A stretch of 36,777 bases of DNA from Alphaproteobacteria bacterium (GTDB taxonomy: Bacteria > Pseudomonadota > Alphaproteobacteria > Micropepsales > Micropepsaceae). Shown one piece after another: positions 1-7,828 of the stretch. The stretch lies in the NCBI GenBank assembly GCA_018969785.1, contig JAGWXR010000009.1, positions 1 through 36,777 of the forward strand, in the 5' to 3' direction. Under the pieces are notes generated by a model that searched no databases, was not told the DNA's origin, and saw only the letters and a list, made by a program, of their open reading frames with translations. How positions within the stretch are numbered: position 1 is the first letter of the stretch; each line of letters starts with the position of its first letter. The translations under genes and the position numbers were made by a program.

Positions 1-5
1 GACAT

Positions 6-32
6 CGTGCCTCCGCGGACATCCGCGGCACG
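6..32. other. GC-rich hairpin at the left edge
   Basis: CGTGCC (6–11) pairs with GGCACG (27–32), and GCGG (15–18) pairs with CCGC (23–26) around the loop ACAT. A 3-nt bulge (12–14) lies on the left arm. It sits where the broken aminotransferase gene should continue. It has no T-run, so a terminator role is unproven. Confidence 0.3.
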
Positions 33-91
33 AGGCGACCCTCAAAGGCATGGCGGCAACCTAGATGCGGAGCGGTCCCTGAGGCCGTTGA

Positions 92-514
92 TCAGGTCCA
101 GCACGTCTTCCGGCGGCAGTGCGCGCCGGTCTCGCGGCACTTGTCGTCCACCGCCCGGCGCACCGAGTTGTAGACGCAGTCAAGGAGAAGGATCTCGTCC
201 CCCGCGCTGAGCGGCATGCCCCTCAGTACGGTGCTCACCGCCTCGGTGAGATTGCTGACAAAGGCGATGTGATCGCCGCGCGCGCCGATGAACTGCCCAA
301 GCCGTGCCGCCGCCTGTCGCAGGCCATTGTCGGGATTGAGCGCCGACGTCGTCCGCCGGAAGAACACATCCGGCTGGCGCTCCATCGTCTCGCGCCAGCG
401 CGTCTGCGCGTCAAGCACCACCTTCGGGCAGGCCCCGAACGAGCCATGGTTGAGGAACACCCCCTCCGGCGCGAGATGCCAGAGGGGCCTGAGCGAACGT
501 CCGAACGTGACCAT
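92..514 (-). pseudogene. Class V aminotransferase (isopenicillin-N epimerase-like), broken after the N-terminal part
   Basis: The reading frame opens with ATG at 514 and gives about 140 residues. The N-terminal part matches the start of PLP-dependent class V aminotransferases of the isopenicillin-N epimerase type: FLNHGSFGACP near residue 19, then WRETMERQPDVFF, and AFVSNLTEAVSTVLRGMPL before GDEILLLDCVYNSVRRAV. Family members are usually near 390 residues, with the PLP lysine far downstream. Here the frame diverges after RETGAH and stops at 92, so the PLP lysine and C-terminal domain are missing. The next frame reads LPPEDVLDLINGL and then stops near 42, so a frameshift plus a deletion is likely. 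It lies 18 bp behind the DUF885 gene on the same strand and was probably cotranscribed. A sequencing or assembly error near the window edge is the main alternative. Confidence 0.68.
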
Positions 515-532
515 GCGCGCGATCGGCCGCCC

Positions 533-2380
533 TCAGGCGGCCGCCTTCTCGCGGGCAATCCAGTCATCGATGAGCCGCTCGAGCACCGTCAGGGGCACCG
601 CGCCGTTCTCGAGCACGACCTTGTGGAATGTCTTCAGGTCGAACCGGTTGCCCAGCGCCTGGCGCGCCTTCTCGCGCAGGGCCACGATCTTGAGCTGCCC
701 CACCTTGTAGGCACAGGCCTGGCCCGGCATCGCCATGTAGCGCTCGATCTCGGTCGTCACGTCGGTAACGGCCATGCCCGTCGCACCCGCCATGTAGTCG
801 ATCGCCTGTTCGCGCGTCCAACCCTTGGCATGCAGGCCCGTGTCGACCACCAGCCGCGCCGCGCGGAAGATCTCGGCCTGCAGGCGGCCGAGGTCGCCCA
901 GCGGATCGTCCTTGTACATGCCCATCTCCTTGGCCAGCAGCTCGGCATAGAGCGCCCAGCCCTCGGCATAGGATGTGAACAGGGTCTGCTGCCGGATGAA
1001 GGGCAGGCCCTTCAGGTTCTGGCCGATGGCGATCTGGAAGTGATGGCCCGGGATGCCCTCGTGATAGGCCAGCGTCTTCATCGACCACTTGGGCGTTTCC
1101 TTCGGGTCGCGCAAATTGGCGTAGAACACGCCCGGCCGCGAACCATCCAGCGCCGCACCATTGTAATAGGCGCCAGCGCTGCCTTTCTCGGACGCCGGCG
1201 GCACGCGCCGGACCTCGAGCGGCGTTGTGGGAATGGTCGCAAAGTAATCCGGCACCACCTTGGACACTTCTTTCAGCAGCCGGTCATATTCGGCCAGGAT
1301 CTGAGCGCGGCCATCATCGTTGTCGGGGAACAGGAAACGCGGGTCCTCGCCAAGCTGCGCCGTGCGTTCGGCGACGGTTCCCTTGGTGAGGCCCTGCGAG
1401 ACCAGGATCGCGTCCATCTCGCGCGTGATGCGTGCCACCTCGTCAAGCCCCAGCTGGTGGATCTGGTCGGCCGTATAGTCGGTCGTCGTGTTCCGTTGCA
1501 GCGCCTCGGCATAGTATTTCTTGCCGCCCGGCAGCCGGTCGACACCGTCGGTCTGCTTTTCCGATTCAGGTCGCATCGCCTCGAGTGCTGCCGTCATGCG
1601 CGCATAGGCCGGATAGATCTCGCTCCCGACCAGGCGCGCGGTCTCGTCCATCAGGCTCTTCTTCAGGGCCGCATCGATGTCGGACGCCTTGGCCGTATCG
1701 ATCTTCTCGCCCAGCGTGACGACCAGCGGGTGCTCGGCCGGTTTCGGGGCTACGGTGTCCTTGATGATGGCCAGCGACTTGTCGAGCAGCGAGATCGGCA
1801 GGATAACCCCCAACTTGAACTGGCGCTGCGATTCCGCTGTCACCTTGTCGAGGCGCGCGGCCACCTGCGCCACGCGCTTCACATAGTTCTCGGCGGTCAG
1901 GCGGTTCTTGATCGTGTGGGTCTGGGTCATGAAATTGATGATCCCGACCTGGCCACCCCACATCGGGCTGATGGCATAGAGCCCGCCGGACGAGCTCCAT
2001 TCATACTGCTTTCCGTCGAGCAGCCGCCCGTACTGGAACATCAGGATGTCATAGGTGATCTGGTCCTGCAGGCCCAGCGAGGCGCGGTCGAAGGCCTTCA
2101 GTTCGGCAAGGTTGCTCTCGGCCCGCAGATAGTTGCGGTCACGCTCCGCAACCCCGTAATCCGACAGCTTGCCTGAGTGATAGTCGAGCATCGTCCCGTC
2201 GATGAGGCCGATGGCCGTCAGGAGTTCCGGCGTGTCGAAGAGGAAGCCGATGGCCTGCCGGTCGGCAAGCTGCGTGATCGTGAAGGGCGTGCCCCAGACG
2301 ATGCGATAACCCGCATAGCCGCCCACGACGATGGCCACCAGCAGCAGCCAGCGCAGAACCCGAAACAAGCCCCTGATCAT
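533..2380 (-). CDS. Membrane-anchored DUF885 family protein, probable metal-dependent hydrolase
   Basis: This 615-residue protein belongs to the DUF885 family, whose members carry a thermolysin-like metal site and are usually around 600 residues. One N-terminal membrane segment (about residues 9–27, WLLLVAIVVGGYAGY) anchors it, probably with the rest in the periplasm. The putative metal motif HEGIPGHH is near residue 437, and EGWALYAEL near 471 supplies a likely third acidic ligand. The start ATG at 2380 is preceded by a GGGGGA ribosome site. It lies downstream of a tetR gene on the same strand with about 100 bp between, so it may share that promoter and the palindromic operator at 3224–3241. 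Family membership is clear from the motifs. Substrate and reaction are unknown, and peptidase activity is inference. Confidence 0.85.
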   Translation of the reverse strand: MIRGLFRVLRWLLLVAIVVGGYAGYRIVWGTPFTITQLADRQAIGFLFDTPELLTAIGLIDGTMLDYHSGKLSDYGVAERDRNYLRAESNLAELKAFDRASLGLQDQITYDILMFQYGRLLDGKQYEWSSSGGLYAISPMWGGQVGIINFMTQTHTIKNRLTAENYVKRVAQVAARLDKVTAESQRQFKLGVILPISLLDKSLAIIKDTVAPKPAEHPLVVTLGEKIDTAKASDIDAALKKSLMDETARLVGSEIYPAYARMTAALEAMRPESEKQTDGVDRLPGGKKYYAEALQRNTTTDYTADQIHQLGLDEVARITREMDAILVSQGLTKGTVAERTAQLGEDPRFLFPDNDDGRAQILAEYDRLLKEVSKVVPDYFATIPTTPLEVRRVPPASEKGSAGAYYNGAALDGSRPGVFYANLRDPKETPKWSMKTLAYHEGIPGHHFQIAIGQNLKGLPFIRQQTLFTSYAEGWALYAELLAKEMGMYKDDPLGDLGRLQAEIFRAARLVVDTGLHAKGWTREQAIDYMAGATGMAVTDVTTEIERYMAMPGQACAYKVGQLKIVALREKARQALGNRFDLKTFHKVVLENGAVPLTVLERLIDDWIAREKAAA

Positions 2381-2482
2381 GATATCCCCCGAAACACAAG
2401 TATTCAGGAGGCAAGCCTAGGCCAGCCGGGCAAAGCCGGTCCAGCCCATTCGGGGCCACAATCGGCTGCAAACCGGCTGAAA

Positions 2483-3130
2483 TCAGCCCATCAGGCGATG
2501 CGGCCCGAAGGCGCGCATGAAGATGTCGGCGCAGAAACGCGCCCGGCGCTCCATCTCGGCCGGGGACATCTCGGTCCAGAGACCCAGGAGCCCGCGCGCC
2601 TCGACCTGCCCGGCAACCAGCGACAGATAGTGCTCGGCCGCCATCACGGGATCGCCGCCCGTGTCCAGTCGGCCCAGCCGTTCTTCCCGCGCCATCCACT
2701 GCGCAAGAGCCTCGACCATCTGCTTCGGCCCTGCTTCGTAATAGGCACGCCCGATGTCCGGGAACTGCTGGCTTGCGCCGATCATCATCCGGTAATAGCC
2801 GATCTCGTGCTCGCCGCAGGCGTGCTGGTAGTACTGGCGCGCGATGTCGGCCAGCATGTCACGGGGATGGCGCTCGAGCGCCGAGGCATTCAGCGGCGCA
2901 CGCATCACGGCCGCCCGGTCGGCGATCATGGCCTTGAACAGGTCTTCCTTGCTGCCGAACTGGTTGTAGAGCGTCTGCTTCGACACATTGGCCGCCGTCG
3001 CGATGACATCCATCGACACGTCATAGCCATGGGTGCGGAACATCTCCGCGGCCGCCTCGAGGATGCGTGCCCGCGCGGACAGCAATTGGGACGGTGTCAG
3101 CTGTGCTGCAGTCGAAGATTGTCGGCTCAT
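2483..3130 (-). CDS. TetR/AcrR family transcriptional regulator (copy 1)
   Basis: A 215-residue TetR-type repressor. The N-terminal helix-turn-helix domain contains ILEAAAEMFRTHGYDVSMD, followed by the recognition region NVSKQTLYNQFGSKEDLF. The C-terminal part is a ligand and dimer domain. I prefer ATG at 3130 over the GTG at 3139 because GAGTGGG lies just before it at good spacing. The protein aligns almost without gaps to the regulator encoded at 3316–3945, and the DNA-reading helices are nearly identical (KQTLYNQF versus KQSLYNHF), so the two are paralogues. An 18-bp palindrome (3224–3241) lies in its upstream region, as expected for autoregulation. It probably controls itself and the DUF885 gene behind it, and perhaps the efflux operon. 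The inducer is unknown. Confidence 0.9.
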   Translation of the reverse strand: MSRQSSTAAQLTPSQLLSARARILEAAAEMFRTHGYDVSMDVIATAANVSKQTLYNQFGSKEDLFKAMIADRAAVMRAPLNASALERHPRDMLADIARQYYQHACGEHEIGYYRMMIGASQQFPDIGRAYYEAGPKQMVEALAQWMAREERLGRLDTGGDPVMAAEHYLSLVAGQVEARGLLGLWTEMSPAEMERRARFCADIFMRAFGPHRLMG

Positions 3131-3187
3131 CGCGCCCACTCATCGTTATGGTCTTCGTTTCCCCGGTCCCGGCGGTCACGGGTGAAG

Positions 3188-3220
3188 TGATTCGCCGGTT
3201 ACAACCATGCTGGCGAATCA
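3188..3220. repeat. 9-bp perfect inverted repeat upstream of tetR copy 1
   Basis: TGATTCGCC (3188–3196) and GGCGAATCA (3212–3220) form a perfect inverted repeat around 15 bp. It lies between the start of tetR copy 1 and the TTGGACT-type palindrome. It could be a second operator or an mRNA leader hairpin. It does not resemble the TTGGACT sites. Confidence 0.45.
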
Positions 3221-3223
3221 GGG

Positions 3224-3241
3224 CTGGACTGAGAAGTCCAA
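3224..3241. promoter_or_regulatory. Putative TetR operator, site 3
   Basis: CTGGACT-GAGA-AGTCCAA is an 18-bp inverted repeat with one mismatch. It has the same half-sites and 4-bp spacer as the two sites in front of emrA. It lies about 95 bp upstream of tetR copy 1. On the minus strand a TTTACA hexamer lies just upstream (plus 3262–3267), so a bound repressor would cover a promoter here. Confidence 0.68.
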
Positions 3242-3315
3242 TTCAGGGGCGTGTTAACAAAATGTAAACGTGAGGATCGCAGCCTGAACGCTGGACAGGC
3301 GCGCGGTCCAATGCC

Positions 3316-3945
3316 TCAGCCCGGTCGGCCGAGCGCCCGCATGAAGACATCCGTGCAGAACGCAGCCCTCTCGTCGGCATCGATGCCGCCGGTCCCCGCC
3401 TCGACCCCGAGCAGGCCCTTCAGCAGCAACGAGCCATACAGCATCGACAGGAAGTGCTCCGCCGCCAGCCGGGGCTGCGGCACCACAAGCGCGCCCTGCT
3501 CGTGCTGCCGCTCCATCCACTGCGAGAGCGCCGCCAGCGTCGGCTCCGGACCCGCCGCGTAGAGATCCGCCCCGATGCCGGGAAACCGCTGCGAGGCCGA
3601 TACCATCATGCGCAGGAAACCCGTGCCACGGGCTGACAGCACGAGCGCATGGTACTGCCGCGCGAATTCGCCAAGCACCTCGCGGGGCGGACGCTGGCCG
3701 GCCGCCTCGAGCAGCGGCGCGCGAAGCGCCTGCGAGCGCAACGAGATGATGGACCTGAACAGGTCCTCCTTCGAGCCGAAATGGTTGTAGAGCGACTGCT
3801 TTGAGACATTTGCAGCCTGCGCAATGGCGTCCATCGGCACGTCATAGCCGTTCTCGCGGAACAGCACGCTGGCAGCCTCGATGATCCGTTCGCGGATCGA
3901 CGGCGCGGTCGCGCTGGCGGGCAGGGGGCTTGCCGTCTTGCTCAT
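3316..3945 (-). CDS. TetR/AcrR family transcriptional regulator (copy 2), cotranscribed with emrAB
   Basis: A 209-residue TetR-type regulator. The helix-turn-helix region is IIEAASVLFRENGYDVPMD, then NVSKQSLYNHFGSKEDLF at about residues 45–63. The C-terminal domain is paralogous to copy 1 (for example RMMVSASQRFPGIG versus RMMIGASQQFPDIG). ATG at 3945 follows the emrB stop codon by 3 bp, so it is the last gene of an emrA-emrB-tetR operon and is translationally close-coupled. By family precedent, it represses the pump operon until a toxic ligand releases it. The two palindromes before emrA are the likely targets. Which of the two TetR proteins binds which site cannot be told from sequence. Confidence 0.9.
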   Translation of the reverse strand: MSKTASPLPASATAPSIRERIIEAASVLFRENGYDVPMDAIAQAANVSKQSLYNHFGSKEDLFRSIISLRSQALRAPLLEAAGQRPPREVLGEFARQYHALVLSARGTGFLRMMVSASQRFPGIGADLYAAGPEPTLAALSQWMERQHEQGALVVPQPRLAAEHFLSMLYGSLLLKGLLGVEAGTGGIDADERAAFCTDVFMRALGRPG

Positions 3946-3948
3946 GGA

Positions 3949-5523
3949 TCAGGGCTCCACGGTTGGGCCGGCGGCGGGGGCCGGCCGGCTGAGTAGCGGC
4001 GTTGCAAGCAGCGCAACGCCATAGATCGCCGCGATGATGAGGAAACAGTCAACGAAGGCCAGCACCAGGGCCTCGCGCCGCACGAAAAGGGACAGGGTCT
4101 TCAGGGCGGCAAGCTCGGGATCACCGGTGATCTGCGTGCTGTAGCGCGCGGCAAGGCCGGACAGCCAGCCCTCGGCCGCGGCGCGGCCGGATGTGACCTG
4201 GCTGCTCAGTTGCTGGTAGTGGAACGCGGTGCGCTCGGCCAGTTGCGTGTTCAGAACCGCAAGCCCCAGCGCACCACCCAGGTTGCGCAGCAGGTTGTAG
4301 AGCCCCGAGGCATCCTTGATCGTTTGGTGGTCGAGCCGCCCAAGCGCGACGACATTGGCCGGCACCATGCAGAACATCAGCCCGGCGCCGCGCATGATCT
4401 GCGGCAGCAGCATGTCGTTGAACCCCCACTGCGACGTCAGGTGCGAGAACTGCAGGCAGGAACTGGCCATGAGCAGAAGCCCGATCGTCAGCGGCAGGCG
4501 CGGATCGAAGCGCCGGGACAGCATGCCGGCAATGGGCGCGCTGATGAACTGGCACAGGCCTGTGACGAACAGCATTTCGCCGATCTCGAGGCTCGTGTAG
4601 CCGCGCACGCGGCCGAGGAACACGGGCAGCAGGTACTGGATGCCATAGAGTCCGATGCCCAGCACAAGCCCGAACAGGGCGCCGAGCGTGAAGTTGCGGT
4701 TCCGGAAGACCGTCAGGTTGACGATCGGGTTGCTCGCGCTGAGGACGCGGGCAAAGAACCCGGCGCCCGCAAACACGGCGACGCCCGCAAAGATGCGGAT
4801 GGCGGGATCCTCGAACCAGTCGCGGCGCGATCCCTCCTCGAGCACGAACTCGGTTGACCCCAGGAAGGCAGCCATCAGCGCAAGGCCTGCCGCATCGAAG
4901 CCCTTCAGGAGCGTCCAGTCAGGCTTGTCGACATCCACCAGCGACCAGACGACGGCGGAAATCACGATGCCGACCGGCAGGTTGATGAGGAACAGCCAGT
5001 GCCACGAGAACGCATCCGTCAAGACGCCGCCCAGCGTGGGCCCGATGGTCGGCGCCAGTGTTGCGATCAGGCCCACGATCGCGCTCACGCCCGCCGCGCG
5101 GCCCTGCCCGAACATCATGTAGGAGCCCGCGACGACGGTCGGTATCATGGCCCCGCCCAGGAAGCCCTGCAGCGCGCGGAAGACGATCATCTCCTCGATC
5201 GAGGTGGCCGTGGCGCACAGCAGGCTCATCAGCGTGAACGAGGCTGCAGACGCAACGAACAGGATGCGTGTCGACATGAGGCGCGAGAGGAAACCGGACA
5301 ACGGGATCATGACAACCTCCGCGATCAGGTAGGATGTCTGGACCCAGCTGATTTCCTCCGGCGAGGCCGAAAGTCCGGCCTGGATCTGCGCCAGCGAGGC
5401 CGACACGATCTGGATGTCGAGGATGGCCATGAACATGCCGAACGCCATCGCGAAGAAGCCGATGAGGGAGCGCAGCGTGATCGGCGGCAGCGCGTCGGCG
5501 GGCGGTGCCGCAGCGCCTGTCAC
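3949..5523 (-). CDS. emrB: DHA2 family MFS multidrug efflux transporter, EmrB/QacA type
   Basis: A 524-residue integral inner-membrane protein with about 14 hydrophobic segments, the usual size and topology of the DHA2 (EmrB/QacA) drug:proton antiporters. The start shows IGFFAMAFGMFMAILDIQIVS, with the acidic residue in TM1 that is typical of the group. The MFS loop 2–3 motif appears as GFLSRLMSTRILF, followed by FRALQGFLGGAMIPTV and an antiporter-like GPTLGGVLTD. The start is GTG at 5523 and overlaps the emrA stop by 4 bp (GTGA), so the two are translationally coupled. With EmrA it should form an inner-membrane plus periplasmic pump that needs a TolC-type channel encoded elsewhere. The substrate is unknown; amphipathic or aromatic toxins are typical of the family. 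Confidence 0.93.
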   Translation of the reverse strand: MTGAAAPPADALPPITLRSLIGFFAMAFGMFMAILDIQIVSASLAQIQAGLSASPEEISWVQTSYLIAEVVMIPLSGFLSRLMSTRILFVASAASFTLMSLLCATATSIEEMIVFRALQGFLGGAMIPTVVAGSYMMFGQGRAAGVSAIVGLIATLAPTIGPTLGGVLTDAFSWHWLFLINLPVGIVISAVVWSLVDVDKPDWTLLKGFDAAGLALMAAFLGSTEFVLEEGSRRDWFEDPAIRIFAGVAVFAGAGFFARVLSASNPIVNLTVFRNRNFTLGALFGLVLGIGLYGIQYLLPVFLGRVRGYTSLEIGEMLFVTGLCQFISAPIAGMLSRRFDPRLPLTIGLLLMASSCLQFSHLTSQWGFNDMLLPQIMRGAGLMFCMVPANVVALGRLDHQTIKDASGLYNLLRNLGGALGLAVLNTQLAERTAFHYQQLSSQVTSGRAAAEGWLSGLAARYSTQITGDPELAALKTLSLFVRREALVLAFVDCFLIIAAIYGVALLATPLLSRPAPAAGPTVEP

Positions 5524-6563
5524 GGCGCGGCCTTCGACGGCCCCGGGCGCAGGTCGACGGTCACGCCCACCGACATGCCGGCCCTCAGCCGCGAGAGCTG
5601 GTCGACGGCCCCCTCAAGCCGGATGCGCACGGGAATGCGCTGCACGATCTTCGTGAAGTTACCCGAGGCATTCTCGGGCGGGAGCAGGCTGAAAAGCGAT
5701 CCGCTCGCCGGTGCAAGGCTTTCGATCTCGCCCACATAGGCCTCGTCCGGAAGCGCATCGACGTGGATCGCAGCCCTCTGGCCGACGGCCATCGCCTCGA
5801 TCTGCGTTTCCTTGAAATTGGCGACGACATAGACCGCAGGCAGCGGCACGACCACCATCACCTGATAGCCGGCGCGCACGAATTGCCCGGTCTGTACCGT
5901 CCTGTTGCCGACAACGCCGTCGAACGGTGCCCGTATCGTTGCGTTGGTCAGATCCGCCTGCGCCAGCGCGAGCTGCGCCTCGGCCTGCTTGAGGTCGGCC
6001 TCGGCCTGGCCAAGCGTGCTTGCAAGCACGTCCACCTGGTCGCGCTCGGCCTGGAGTGCGGCCACCGCACGCGCCACCGCGGCCTGGCCGCGGGCAATGT
6101 CCGCATCGGCAAGGTCCTGGCGCTGACGGCTCACGATGCCGCGGGCGGCCAACGCCTCGTAGCGGCGCGCATCGGCGCGTGCGCGATCCGCGTCGGCCCG
6201 TGCAGACTGCAACCCGGCCGCAGCCTGGTCGATCATCGCCTGCTGCAGCTTCAGCCGCGCGCGCGCATTGGCCACCGCGGCCTTGCGCGCCTCGACGGCG
6301 GCCGCCGCCTGGTCGGCCTTGGGCTTGATGTCCGAGGCGTCGAGTTCGAGCAGCACGTCCCCCGCCTTGACGGGCTGGTTGTCCTTGACCCGGATCGTGC
6401 TGACATAGCCGGGCAGCTTCGTGACGATGGCGGCGATGTCGGCCTGCACATAGGCGTCCTCGGTCGACACCTCGAAGCGCCAGACGAGCAGCCACATGGC
6501 CCCGAGGTAGACGAGCACCACGCCGGCAAGGGCGCCAATGGCAGGCAGGATTCTCTTGCGCAT
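5520..6563 (-). CDS. emrA: EmrA/HlyD family membrane-fusion protein
   Basis: A 347-residue periplasmic adaptor. It has one N-terminal membrane anchor (ILPAIGALAGVVLVYLGAM), then a first lipoyl/barrel half (STEDAYVQADIAAIVTKLPG), a long Ala/Arg-rich coiled-coil hairpin at about residues 80–200, and the second barrel half beginning TIRAPFDGVVGNRTVQTG. STEDAYV is the usual EmrA landmark. I chose ATG at 6563. A longer frame could start at TTG 6596, but that codon lies inside the operator palindrome 6579–6596 and has no ribosome site. The gene overlaps emrB by 4 bp. It links the MFS pump to an outer-membrane channel. Two palindromes in the leader suggest tight repression by the adjacent TetR. Confidence 0.92.
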   Translation of the reverse strand: MRKRILPAIGALAGVVLVYLGAMWLLVWRFEVSTEDAYVQADIAAIVTKLPGYVSTIRVKDNQPVKAGDVLLELDASDIKPKADQAAAAVEARKAAVANARARLKLQQAMIDQAAAGLQSARADADRARADARRYEALAARGIVSRQRQDLADADIARGQAAVARAVAALQAERDQVDVLASTLGQAEADLKQAEAQLALAQADLTNATIRAPFDGVVGNRTVQTGQFVRAGYQVMVVVPLPAVYVVANFKETQIEAMAVGQRAAIHVDALPDEAYVGEIESLAPASGSLFSLLPPENASGNFTKIVQRIPVRIRLEGAVDQLSRLRAGMSVGVTVDLRPGPSKAAP

Positions 6564-6578
6564 GGCCGCCGCCTGAAA

Positions 6579-6596
6579 TTGGACTGAAGAGTCCAA
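6579..6596. promoter_or_regulatory. Putative TetR operator, site 1
   Basis: TTGGACT-GAAG-AGTCCAA is a perfect 7+7 inverted repeat with a 4-bp centre. It ends 15 bp before the emrA ATG. It is near-identical to the sites at 6632–6649 and 3224–3241. The TetR genes in the same locus are the obvious candidates to bind it. Confidence 0.75.
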
Positions 6597-6631
6597 ACGC
6601 TAATCCAGAATGGACCAAAAGCACAAGAATT

Positions 6632-6649
6632 TTGGACCAAGCAGTCTAA
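6632..6649. promoter_or_regulatory. Putative TetR operator, site 2
   Basis: TTGGACC-AAGC-AGTCTAA has the same half-sites and spacer as site 1, with one changed base in each half. An outer T/A pair (6631, 6650) extends it. Its centre is 53 bp, about five helical turns, from the centre of site 1, so two dimers would bind the same face of the DNA around the emrA promoter. Confidence 0.65.
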
Positions 6650-6669
6650 AGATGGGTTAAAATATTGAT

Positions 6670-7788
6670 TTATATGAGATTATCGAGGGTCTTCAGCACC
6701 GCCCCCACAAGCGCCCGTGTGGGTTCGATACCCACCGAGAGCCGCACGAAGCCCGGCGGCACGGCGTCACCCCAGCGATCGCGCCGCTCGGCGCAGGTGC
6801 GCACGCCGCCGAAACTCGTCGACGGCTGGACCAGCGGGCAATCCGCCATGAACCGGTCTGCCGCCGCGCCGTCGGCGAGCGTCAGCGTCAGCATCGAGCC
6901 GAACGTCGCCATCTGCCGCCCCGCGGTGGCGTGGCCGGGGTGGCTGGGCAGGCCCGGATAGCGAAGGTCCACAAGCGCCCTGTGCCCCGCAAGCCGGTTG
7001 GCAAGTTCCGCCGCCGACGCGCACATGCGCGCATGGCGCACCTCGAGCGTCTCCAGCCCGCGAAACACCTGCCAGGCCTCGAACGGCCCCGGGACGGCGC
7101 CGGAATAGCGCCGCCAGTCCCGCAGCGCCTGGCAGAAGGCCGGATCCCGCGACGAGACATGCCCCATCAGCGCATCCGAATGCCCGTTGATCGCCTTCGT
7201 GTCGGCATTGACGACCACATCGGCGCCAAGCGCCAGCGGGCGCTGTCCGAGCGGCGTCATCGTCGTGTTGTCGGCCACCAGCAGCGCGCCCGCCTTGCGC
7301 GTGGCCGCCGCCACCGCCGCGATGTCGCAGATATCGAGCCCTGGATTGGATGGCGTCTCGACGAACACAAGCCGGTAGCCCGCGAACGACCCCTCAAGGA
7401 ACCGCGCCGTGGGCCGCAGGTCGCAGGCGACGCCCAACTGTCCCAGGTAGCGCTCCGCCAGCACGCGTGTCGTGTAGTACCCGTCCGAGGGCAGCAGCAC
7501 CCGGTCGCCCGCCTTGAGGCTTGCAAACATCACCGCCGCGATGGCCGCCATTCCCGAGGGAAACAGCACCGTCTCGGCTTCCTCGAGAAACCCGAGCGCC
7601 TCCTCGAGCGCCTCCCATGTCGGGTTGTGGAACCGTCCATACTGGTAGGTCGCCTGCGCCGGCATGCCCGGCAGGTGATAGACCGCCGCTGGAACGATCG
7701 GCGGGATCACGCTGTCGCCCGGCGCGAGCCGCCGGCCGTAATGATGCAGCAGTTCTGCGAGGCGCGTGTCGGTCGTGTCTTTGCTCAT
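6670..7788 (-). CDS. Cys/Met metabolism PLP-dependent enzyme (cystathionine lyase/synthase family)
   Basis: A 372-residue PLP fold-type I enzyme of the Cys/Met metabolism family, at the usual length. Landmarks include YQYGRFHNPTWEALEEAL near residue 48, the PLP-phosphate loop FPSGMAAIAAVMFA near residue 96, FVETPSNPGLDI, the cofactor aspartate in LLVADNTT, and the active-site lysine at about residue 198 in NADTKAINGHSDALMG. The C-terminal PSTSFGGVRTCAERR and GFVRLSVGIEP complete the fold. Members act in transsulfuration (cystathionine beta- or gamma-lyase, gamma-synthase, methionine gamma-lyase). The sequence alone does not settle which reaction is run. ATG at 7788 is the start. It lies upstream of emrA on the same strand with a roughly 105-bp AT-richer gap that holds the operators. 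Confidence 0.9.
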   Translation of the reverse strand: MSKDTTDTRLAELLHHYGRRLAPGDSVIPPIVPAAVYHLPGMPAQATYQYGRFHNPTWEALEEALGFLEEAETVLFPSGMAAIAAVMFASLKAGDRVLLPSDGYYTTRVLAERYLGQLGVACDLRPTARFLEGSFAGYRLVFVETPSNPGLDICDIAAVAAATRKAGALLVADNTTMTPLGQRPLALGADVVVNADTKAINGHSDALMGHVSSRDPAFCQALRDWRRYSGAVPGPFEAWQVFRGLETLEVRHARMCASAAELANRLAGHRALVDLRYPGLPSHPGHATAGRQMATFGSMLTLTLADGAAADRFMADCPLVQPSTSFGGVRTCAERRDRWGDAVPPGFVRLSVGIEPTRALVGAVLKTLDNLI

Positions 7789-7828
7789 GAGCGCAGGCTA
7801 GACCGTGAGGCCCGTAGGCGGGAAGGGG

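Noticed and set aside
119-2176. Long open frame on the plus strand (about 685 codons) opposite the DUF885 gene
   Set aside because: The opposite strand encodes a protein with clear family motifs. The plus-strand product is Arg/His/Leu-rich without motifs, as expected from GC-rich antisense.
5505-6587. Open frame on the plus strand opposite emrA
   Set aside because: EmrA is unmistakable on the other strand. The plus frame has a random Arg/His-rich composition.
6564-6596. TTG at 6596 as start of emrA
   Set aside because: The codon lies in the perfect operator palindrome and lacks a ribosome site. ATG 6563 gives the normal short N-terminus before the membrane anchor.
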